Part shown: in pieces, positions 58,222 through 64,000 of the stretch
Layout of the letters: each line of letters begins with the position of its first letter
Numbering within the stretch: the first letter of the stretch is position 1
Source: Guopingia tenuis
GTDB taxonomy: Bacteria; Bacillota; Clostridia; Christensenellales; Christensenellaceae
Direction: 5' to 3'
NCBI RefSeq assembly: GCF_014384805.1
Contig: NZ_JACRSS010000001.1
Span: 992,001-1,056,000, forward strand
Length of the DNA stretch: 64,000 nucleotides
Program-made: the position numbers and the translations under genes
Notes under the pieces: model-generated
Told to the model about the DNA's origin: nothing
What the model saw: only the letters and a program-made list of their open reading frames with translations
Database searches by the model: none

Positions 58222-59799
58222 CTAATAGCGGTTTTGCGTCAGCTTATACCCTTCCTTTTCCCAGATATTCAGCCATTCTTTCAGCCGCATCAGGAATTCT
58301 TCGTTGCTCTGGGTGCGCACCAGCATGCTGATGAGCTGTTCGGTGACTTCCGCCGTATTTCCCGAAGAAAGCACCTTGCGGATAGACCAGATGCCTTCCC
58401 GCTCGGTATTGGAGAGCAGAAGCTCCTCCCGCCGTGTGCCGGATTTGGGCAGGTCGATGGCCGGGAAAATCCGCTTTTCACTGAGGCGGCGGTCAAGATG
58501 CAGTTCCATGTTACCCGTGCCCTTGAATTCCTCATAGATGATCTCGTCCATCCGACTTCCCGTCTCCACCAGCGCCGTAGCGATGATGGTCAGGCTGCCG
58601 CCGTTTTCAATGTTCCGCGCCGCACCGAAAAACCGCTTGGGCTTATAGAGCGAACTGGGGTCCAGGCCGCCGGAAAGCGTCCGCCCCGAGGGGGGAACCG
58701 TCAGGTTATAGGCCCGTGCCAGGCGGGTGATGCTGTCCAGCAGAACCACCACATCCCGCCCGTGTTCCACCAGCCGCTTGGCCCGCTCAATGACCATTTC
58801 GGCCACGCGGGTGTGGTTATCCGGCTTTTCGTCAAAGGTGGAATAGACGACCTCGCCCTTGATGGAGCGCTGCATATCCGTCACTTCCTCCGGGCGTTCA
58901 TCGATGAGCAGCACCAGCAGCTCCACATCCGGATAGTTGGTGGTGATGCTGTTGGCGATCTTTTTCAGCATAATGGTTTTCCCGGCCTTGGGCGGGGCGA
59001 CGATCAGCCCGCGCTGCCCCATGCCGATGGGAGAGATCAGATCGATCAGACGAATGGACAAATCCCGGGATGCCCGGATATTCTCCAGTTTAAACCGCTT
59101 GTCGGGATAGATGGGCGTCAGTTCCTCAAAGGGGCGCCGCTTGATACATTCTTCCACCGGGCCGTCGTTGACGCTCTCGATATAGAGCATGGCCAGCAGC
59201 CGCTCCCCTTCCTTGGCGGGGCGCGTCTTGCCCTTGACCTTGTCGCCGGTCTTTAAATTGAATTTGCGAATCTGCGCCATGGAGATATAGACATCCTTAT
59301 TCCCCGGCAGATAGTTTTCCCGGCGCAAAAAGCCATAGCCATCCTGGTGAACCTCCAGAATGCCCTCCACATCCTTACAGTCTCCGGTATTTAAAATTTC
59401 GTTGACAGCGTCGTTGTTGGGAACATATTCGATGATCCGGCGGCGGCCGGTTAAACGGCCTTCGCTTTCCTCTTCTTCAAAATTCTCCTCATCCCGCATC
59501 GCCTCGTCCGGGAAGTATATTTCCGGCTTGCTGGCATGATCCTCAAACAATTCGCCCGGGACGAATTCCTCTTCCTCCGGTTCCTCTTTGGGAAATGACA
59601 GGGAGCTTTGCGGTTCTTTTGCGGCAGTCTCTTTCTCCGTCTGCTGCTCCTCCTGCTGCCGCTCTGCCTCATTGGCCATGTCGATGAGCTTTTGGAGCAA
59701 ATCGGATTTTTTATAGGTCGTGACCGATTTCACCCCTGCCAGCTTCGCAATTTCCCGCAGGTCGCTGAGGCTTTTGGTTTTCAGCAATTCGATGTCCAT
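58222..59799 (-). CDS. rho: Transcription termination factor Rho
   Basis: A 525-residue hexameric RNA helicase. The N-terminal Rho_N helix bundle (about 1-45, LLKTKSLSDLREIAKLAGVKSVTTYKKSDLLQKLI) is followed by an acidic insert of about 85 residues (QEEQQTEKETAAKEPQ, then EEPEEEEFVPGELFEDH). The RNA-binding cold-shock domain contains GILEVHQDGYGFLRRENYLPG. The ATPase core has Walker A VAPPKAGKTIMLKKI, LLVLLIDERPEEVTDMQR, Walker B VVVLLDSITRLARAYN, and the Q-loop/R-loop GGLDPSSLYKPKRFFGAARN. ATG 59799 has GGGAG upstream. The extra acidic insert between Rho_N and the RNA-binding domain is common in Clostridia. Confidence 0.96.
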   Translation of the reverse strand: MDIELLKTKSLSDLREIAKLAGVKSVTTYKKSDLLQKLIDMANEAERQQEEQQTEKETAAKEPQSSLSFPKEEPEEEEFVPGELFEDHASKPEIYFPDEAMRDEENFEEEESEGRLTGRRRIIEYVPNNDAVNEILNTGDCKDVEGILEVHQDGYGFLRRENYLPGNKDVYISMAQIRKFNLKTGDKVKGKTRPAKEGERLLAMLYIESVNDGPVEECIKRRPFEELTPIYPDKRFKLENIRASRDLSIRLIDLISPIGMGQRGLIVAPPKAGKTIMLKKIANSITTNYPDVELLVLLIDERPEEVTDMQRSIKGEVVYSTFDEKPDNHTRVAEMVIERAKRLVEHGRDVVVLLDSITRLARAYNLTVPPSGRTLSGGLDPSSLYKPKRFFGAARNIENGGSLTIIATALVETGSRMDEIIYEEFKGTGNMELHLDRRLSEKRIFPAIDLPKSGTRREELLLSNTEREGIWSIRKVLSSGNTAEVTEQLISMLVRTQSNEEFLMRLKEWLNIWEKEGYKLTQNRY

Positions 59800-60189
59800 A
59801 CTGCTTCTCCCTTCCAGAATGTAGCATAAAAAATATGAGAACCCTTCTTTTTCCTTCTTAGTGAGCAAATACGCAACGAAACGGCATTCCCTCTCGGAGC
59901 GCCGGTGCAAAACAACCGTATATAAATCAAAAGAGCTTTCAAAATAAGAATTACACGAAAAAGAAAGATATCGTTCAGTGCAACGTAATAGGCCCTGTCA
60001 GATGATATATGTATTATAAACGAAAATTTATAGATTGAATCCTATTTTTTACTATTTTTTTGCGATAGGAAAACATATACTATCTATATAATATGATTAT
60101 CTATCAGAAAAAAATTTTTGTCAAGAAAAAACCAGAAATCCAGCGCATTTCCGGGCAAATATTTGCATTTTCTTCATATTTCACAAATA
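59800..60189. other. rho leader and upstream AT-rich region
   Basis: About 390 bases before rho. A minus-strand TATAAT (60013-60018) with a poor -35 could start a leader of roughly 210 bases. Rho genes are often autoregulated through long leaders, but I see no diagnostic structure. No other gene is evident. Confidence 0.4.
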
Positions 60190-60215
60190 AAAAACGCGGG
60201 CTTGTTTCGCCCGCG
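60190..60215 (-). terminator. Terminator of pyrG
   Basis: Minus-strand CGCGGGC / GCCCGCG (60209-60215 / 60195-60201) followed by TTTTTTAT. Confidence 0.88.
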
Positions 60216-60230
60216 CTTTATCTTTCTTTT

Positions 60231-61844
60231 TTATTCTTCGGTCTTTCCAGCCGCCGCTACAAATTCGCGGAATAGAGGCTGAGGCCGATCCGGCCGGGAC
60301 TTAAATTCCGGATGGAACTGACATCCCACATACCAGGGATGATCCGCCAGCTCCACAATCTCCACCAGACCGCTGGCCGGGTTCACACCGGCAATCCGCA
60401 TGCCCGCCTCTTCCAGGCGCTCCATGTATTCGTTGTTGAATTCATAGCGGTGACGGTGCCGTTCAGAAATCAGCAGCTGGCCATAGGCGTCGGCAGCCTT
60501 TGTCCCTTCCTTCAGCTCGCAGTCGTATTTCCCAAGGCGCATGGTTCCGCCCATGCGTTCAATGTTCTTCTGATCCGGCATGAAATCGATCACCGGATTT
60601 TTGGTGTTGGGAACATGCTCGGTGGAATTGGCGTCCTTCAGGCCCAGCACATTGCGGGCAAACTCCACCACCGCAATCTGCATTCCCAGGCAGATGCCCA
60701 GATACGGAATCCGATGCTCCCGGGCATATTGAGCAGCAATAATCTTTCCTTCAATGCCCCGTTCGCCAAAGCCGCCGGGAACGATGATCCCCTGCACATC
60801 CGCCAACAGCTCCTCTGCCTTGCCCTTTTCCTCCAGATCCACTGCGCTGATCCATTTGATATCCACATTCAGGCCGTTATAAATCCCCGCATGGTTCAGG
60901 GCCTCCACAATGCTCAGATAGGCATCATGCAGCTCCACATATTTTCCCACAATGGCGATCTTGACCTTGGGCTTGTCCTTCAGGGCGATCTGCCGTTCCA
61001 CCAGGCTGCGCCATGCAGAGAGGTCGCATTCCCGCTCCTCAAGACCCAGCTTTTTGCAGACCATCTCATCAAAGCGTTCGTCATGAAGCACCAACGGCAC
61101 CTCATAAATGCTGTTGCAGTCCGGGTTGTTGATGACGCAATCCTGCTTCACATTGCAGAACAGCGCCAGCTTTTCTTTGATATCTTTGCTCAGATATTTT
61201 TCGCAGCGGCATACCAGGATATCCGGCTGAATTCCCAGGGAGCGCAGCTCCTTGACGCTATGCTGGGTGGGCTTTGTCTTAATTTCGCCAACCTTGCGCA
61301 GATAAGGCACAAAGGTGACATGAATATAGAGACAGTTGTTTTCCCCCACCTGCCATTTCATCTGGCGGATGGCTTCCAAAAACGGCTGGGACTCAATATC
61401 GCCCACAGTGCCGCCGATTTCCGTAATGACTACATCCGCGTTGGTGCTCTTTCCAACGCTGAAAATTTTATCCTTAATCTCGTTGGTGATATGGGGAATC
61501 ACCTGCACCGTCCCGCCCAGATAATCGCCGCGGCGCTCCTTGTTGATGACGCTGTTATAAATTTTTCCCGAGGTCACGTTGCTGTCCCGGGAGGAATTTT
61601 CATCTGTAAACCGCTCATAATGCCCGATATCCAGGTCAGTCTCCGCGCCGTCCTCGGTGACGAACACCTCGCCATGCTGGAACGGGCTCATGGTCCCGGG
61701 GTCCACGTTGATATAGGGATCGCATTTCTGCAGCGCGACTTTATAGCCGCGGTTTTTCAAAAGCCGCCCCAGGGAGCCGGCCGTGATCCCCTTGCCCAGT
61801 GAGGAGACAACGCCTCCCGTGATAAAGATAAACTTTGTAGCCAT
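60231..61844 (-). CDS. pyrG: CTP synthase
   Basis: A 537-residue enzyme converting UTP to CTP with ATP and glutamine. The N-terminal amidoligase domain starts MATKFIFITGGVVSSLGKGITAGSLG and contains KCDPYINVDPGTMSPFQHGEVFVTEDGAETDLDIGHYERF. The C-terminal class I glutaminase domain (about 295-535) has the oxyanion GGFGERGIEGK, nucleophile Cys in YLGICLGMQIAVVEFAR, and the HPEF triad end. TTGGAGG precedes ATG 61844. In Bacillus pyrG (ctrA) also lies upstream of the rho region. Confidence 0.97.
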   Translation of the reverse strand: MATKFIFITGGVVSSLGKGITAGSLGRLLKNRGYKVALQKCDPYINVDPGTMSPFQHGEVFVTEDGAETDLDIGHYERFTDENSSRDSNVTSGKIYNSVINKERRGDYLGGTVQVIPHITNEIKDKIFSVGKSTNADVVITEIGGTVGDIESQPFLEAIRQMKWQVGENNCLYIHVTFVPYLRKVGEIKTKPTQHSVKELRSLGIQPDILVCRCEKYLSKDIKEKLALFCNVKQDCVINNPDCNSIYEVPLVLHDERFDEMVCKKLGLEERECDLSAWRSLVERQIALKDKPKVKIAIVGKYVELHDAYLSIVEALNHAGIYNGLNVDIKWISAVDLEEKGKAEELLADVQGIIVPGGFGERGIEGKIIAAQYAREHRIPYLGICLGMQIAVVEFARNVLGLKDANSTEHVPNTKNPVIDFMPDQKNIERMGGTMRLGKYDCELKEGTKAADAYGQLLISERHRHRYEFNNEYMERLEEAGMRIAGVNPASGLVEIVELADHPWYVGCQFHPEFKSRPDRPQPLFREFVAAAGKTEE

Positions 61845-61899
61845 ACGATATTTTCCTCCAAAATTTATTTGCACATCTTAAAAATTCAACACCGAACAG

Positions 61900-62559
61900 C
61901 TACTCGTTATCCAAGCTGTTTTCCATCACGACGATACGGGAGCGTTTCTTTTTGTTAGCCGCCGTGATCTCAAAGGAATTGCTGCCCAGGCGCGAACGGT
62001 CGAAATAGCTCCCCGCCGCGTCTGTAAAGTTATACACCGGCGCGATATCCAGGTTCAGGAACAGCGTCTTATAGTGCATGGGGATAATAATATTGGGCTC
62101 CAGGCGCTTGCAGATGGTGAGCGCCTCCTGGGCGTCAATGGTATAAAAACCGCCCACGGGGATAAACAGAATATCCACCTGCCCAATTTTTTCATAGAGC
62201 TCTTCGCTGGGGATATGCCCCAGATCGCCCAGATGCACCAGCGTCAGGCCCTCGGCCTGCACCTTGAAGATGATGTTTTCTCCCCGCTTTTTGCCCTCTT
62301 CCTTGTCATGATAGCAGGGCAGGCCCTCAATCTTAATGGAATCCACTTCAAAGGTTCCCGGCGTGTTGATGAGCTGATATCCCTCTTTGATATGGGCCAG
62401 AGAGCTGTGGTCATAGTGCCCATGGCTCACCAGCACCACATCTGCCTGCGTATCCTCGCGGGTATAGCCAATGCTGTCGTCAAACGGGTCGAACAAAAGC
62501 GTCTTTCCGCTCTCCAGATATACTTTAAAGCACGAATGTGCAATCCATTGAATCTTCAT
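61900..62559 (-). CDS. UlaG-like metallo-beta-lactamase-fold hydrolase
   Basis: A 219-residue enzyme of the UlaG/UPF0173 group. IQWIAHSCFKVYLESGKTLLFDPF is the typical opening. The metal-binding motif is VVLVSHGHYDHSSL, with further ligands in LVHLGDLGH and IPMHYKT. Members act on lactones, phosphodiesters or acyl homoserine-like substrates; the true substrate of the chromosomal Clostridia form is unknown. An AGGA ribosome site precedes the ATG. It lies 55 bases upstream of pyrG and 43 bases after the DUF1934 gene on the same strand, so the three may be cotranscribed. Confidence 0.88.
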   Translation of the reverse strand: MKIQWIAHSCFKVYLESGKTLLFDPFDDSIGYTREDTQADVVLVSHGHYDHSSLAHIKEGYQLINTPGTFEVDSIKIEGLPCYHDKEEGKKRGENIIFKVQAEGLTLVHLGDLGHIPSEELYEKIGQVDILFIPVGGFYTIDAQEALTICKRLEPNIIIPMHYKTLFLNLDIAPVYNFTDAAGSYFDRSRLGSNSFEITAANKKKRSRIVVMENSLDNE

Positions 62560-62602
62560 AATCCTTTTCCTTTCTCTATTCTTTTAAATTTGAAACATCC
62601 TC

Positions 62603-63010
62603 TCAGGATGTATAGCTCAGATGCAGACGGTTGACAATCTCGGCCCCGGCGATGTTTAAAACGTATTCCAGCTCGATCTTCCCCTGATCCCGCTCCACCT
62701 TGGCGTCTACCAGTGTGGGCAGCAGAGAAACATCCAAATCGCCAAAGGGTGTCTTATAGGAGGTGATGAAAGTCTTTCCCAGCTCAAAGATAAACTGGGC
62801 GTCCACTGCGCCCTTCTTTTGCATGGTAACCACCCGATCCGCCACGCAAATCTCTGTCCGGATGCTCTCCCCCTCGCCTTCGGTTTCCTCGTAAGCGAGG
62901 GTGCAGCCATTGTCACCATATTGCAGCTCGCCCTGGGTGGTCAGCTCGATAGAGTCGCTGTCCTCGCCCTGCAGCTGGCTTCCTTTAATATGCAACAACA
63001 CTTCGCTCAT
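62603..63010 (-). CDS. DUF1934 (YwiB-like) beta-barrel protein
   Basis: A 135-residue small beta-barrel protein of the DUF1934 family, related to Bacillus YwiB and distantly lipocalin-like. Markers are GELQYGDNGCTLAYEETE, the VVTMQKKGAVDAQFIFELGKTFITSYKTPFGDLDVSLLPT core, and a C-terminal KIELEYVLNIAGAEIVNRLHLSY. Its role is unknown; YwiB-type genes often lie near argS/pyrG, as here near pyrG. The start has GGCGGGAG upstream and a consensus promoter about 30 bases before it. Confidence 0.87.
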   Translation of the reverse strand: MSEVLLHIKGSQLQGEDSDSIELTTQGELQYGDNGCTLAYEETEGEGESIRTEICVADRVVTMQKKGAVDAQFIFELGKTFITSYKTPFGDLDVSLLPTLVDAKVERDQGKIELEYVLNIAGAEIVNRLHLSYTS

Positions 63011-63040
63011 TGCTCCCGCCCTTCAAACCATACTTGGTTT

Positions 63041-63069
63041 ATTATAACACAAAAAAATACCGAATCCAA
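63041..63069 (-). promoter_or_regulatory. Promoter of the DUF1934-hydrolase-pyrG group
   Basis: Minus-strand TTGGAT (63064-63069), 17 bases, TATAAT (63041-63046). Confidence 0.68.
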
Positions 63070-63181
63070 TCATTTTCCTCATTTTCGGCCGCAACTTTCT
63101 CGCTTTTTCCCTATGTTTTTTATTCTATCACAGGCCCGGCGTCCGGGCAACCGCTTTCTTGCGCGAACCGGATTTTTCCAT

Positions 63182-63210
63182 AAAAAAAGAGCGGGCCTCT
63201 CCCGCTCTTT
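63182..63210 (-). terminator. Terminator of ypeB
   Basis: AAAGAGCGGG / CCCGCTCTTT (63186-63195 / 63201-63210), followed on the minus strand by further T residues. Confidence 0.9.
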
Positions 63211-63221
63211 TCCTGGTTTTT

Positions 63222-64000
63222 TTATTCCGTCAGGGTTCCGTTGTTCGTGTGAATAATAGAGAGAATATCCGCTTCTTTGCCTGTCTCGCAGTCGATATAG
63301 ACAATGCAGTCCTCCCCGCCGGCCTTGCAGGTAAATTCATAACAGAACTTCTCCCCGCCTGTTTCGGTGGGGATGACGGCCTGGGCCGTTCCGGTAACCG
63401 TCAAGCCAGCGTTGATTTTCGCTTTTGCTTCCTCTAACGTCAGCTTGGGTTCCGCCAGCTCCCGCTCCTGATGGTTCATGAGATAACCCCTTGTATCCAG
63501 ACCTACCACCTGTGTCGTCTCCATGTCCACCCAGACTTTGATGAGATCGGGATAGAGTTTTGTTTCTCCCTGAAGGGGAACCATGTTGATAAGAGCGCAT
63601 CCGTTATAATATTGAATATAGCTCTCCTGGCAGGCAGGATACCCTTTGGCCTGCAAAAACGCCTGCGCCGCGGCGCGCACTTCCTTTTCCCGCGCTTGGG
63701 TGGGGAGAATGGTCAGGCCGTCTGCATTGGTGGAAACAAAGTAATAGAGAATCCGGCCGCCCTGCTTGGTCACCGAAACTTCCACATCTCGGTCCTCTAT
63801 TTTTCCAACATATTGGTAGAAAGGCAGCTGCCCATCCGAATGACTGCCCGGCTCCAGAGCCTCCATGCCGGAAAACGCCTGGGCGGCTTTGAGCCCTTCC
63901 TGCTCTGTGATCTTATGAATCGGCACGCCCACCGGCTCTTTGTTCATGGTGCTCTCCGAGAAAGGGCCGTCGTAAATCAGGCGGGGATATTCCTGGCTCA
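63222..64000 (-). CDS. ypeB: Germination protein YpeB, C-terminal part (cut by window edge)
   Basis: The frame is open to the window edge and encodes at least 259 residues. The first visible part, EYPRLIYDGPFSEST, matches the YpeB segment YPxLIYDGPFS. Two PepSY-type domains follow, with PSMVPLQGETKLYPDLIKVWVDMETTQVVGLDTRGYLMNHQERE-like sequence and the C-terminus YIDCETGKEADILSIIHTNNGTL. An internal ATG at 63947 is not the start. YpeB is needed for stability of the cortex lytic enzyme SleB in spores. Its presence indicates a spore-former. sleB would be expected just upstream, outside the window. Confidence 0.93.
   Translation of the reverse strand, partial: SQEYPRLIYDGPFSESTMNKEPVGVPIHKITEQEGLKAAQAFSGMEALEPGSHSDGQLPFYQYVGKIEDRDVEVSVTKQGGRILYYFVSTNADGLTILPTQAREKEVRAAAQAFLQAKGYPACQESYIQYYNGCALINMVPLQGETKLYPDLIKVWVDMETTQVVGLDTRGYLMNHQERELAEPKLTLEEAKAKINAGLTVTGTAQAVIPTETGGEKFCYEFTCKAGGEDCIVYIDCETGKEADILSIIHTNNGTLTE

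Noticed and set aside
1..64000. tRNA, rRNA, insertion sequence or prophage genes
   Set aside because: No conserved tRNA arm sequence, rRNA segment, transposase, integrase or phage structural protein was recognised anywhere in the window.

Overview
The window looks like a chromosomal segment of an anaerobic, spore-forming member of the Bacillota, most likely class Clostridia. The evidence is moderately high GC by eye, strong Shine-Dalgarno sequences, a germination protein YpeB at the right edge, a one-chain pyruvate:ferredoxin oxidoreductase, a large (about 270 nt) Gram-positive type SRP RNA, a V/A-type ATPase, a zinc-type L31 and Bacillus-like rho-rpmE-prfA-ywlC-upp synteny. Family-level placement is not possible from what I see. 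There is no rRNA, tRNA, CRISPR array, phage or insertion sequence.

Left part (1-18.6 kb). mntP, a prolyl-tRNA editing protein and a secreted NlpC/P60 hydrolase are followed by thyA-folA on the minus strand behind a leader with two diverged 100-bp repeats. A two-component system with a third membrane gene comes next. Then come a cytidylate-kinase-like protein, an AEC transporter, a polar amino-acid ABC importer, a TetR-linked heterodimeric ABC exporter pair and hisC.

Middle (18.6-43.3 kb). nifJ has a long leader. It is followed by a nitrilase-family hydrolase with a flavin reductase, small conserved genes, a CARDB-like membrane-anchored surface protein, and an aminotransferase-tyrS-yigZ-ilvE operon. 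Divergent from that operon is a conserved pair of unknown function: a NifU-like protein and a GGGtGRT protein. After about 0.9 kb without a convincing gene come a second two-component system with a triple-PepSY protein, an MprF/YbhN-like membrane protein, the SRP RNA, purA, and a FIVAR/sortase-type surface protein. The signal peptide of that last protein is broken by an in-frame TGA.

Right part (43.5-64 kb). A co-directional minus-strand block reads rho-rpmE-DUF1385-prmC-prfA-ywlC-ywlE-rpiB-upp and runs directly into a nine-gene V-ATPase operon. Its order matches ntpFIKECGABD of Enterococcus hirae. In Bacillus the position after upp holds the F-type atp operon, so a V-type enzyme occupies that place here. 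The K subunit carries the sodium-binding residues known from NtpK. Upstream of rho lie pyrG, a UlaG-like hydrolase, a DUF1934 protein and the 3' part of ypeB.

The points I would follow first are the NifU-like/GGGtGRT pair, a possible small RNA at about 26.26-26.33 kb with a promoter, a CU-rich patch and a terminator, the interrupted surface protein, a direct-repeat response-regulator site before the PepSY gene, and the V-ATPase in the atp position.
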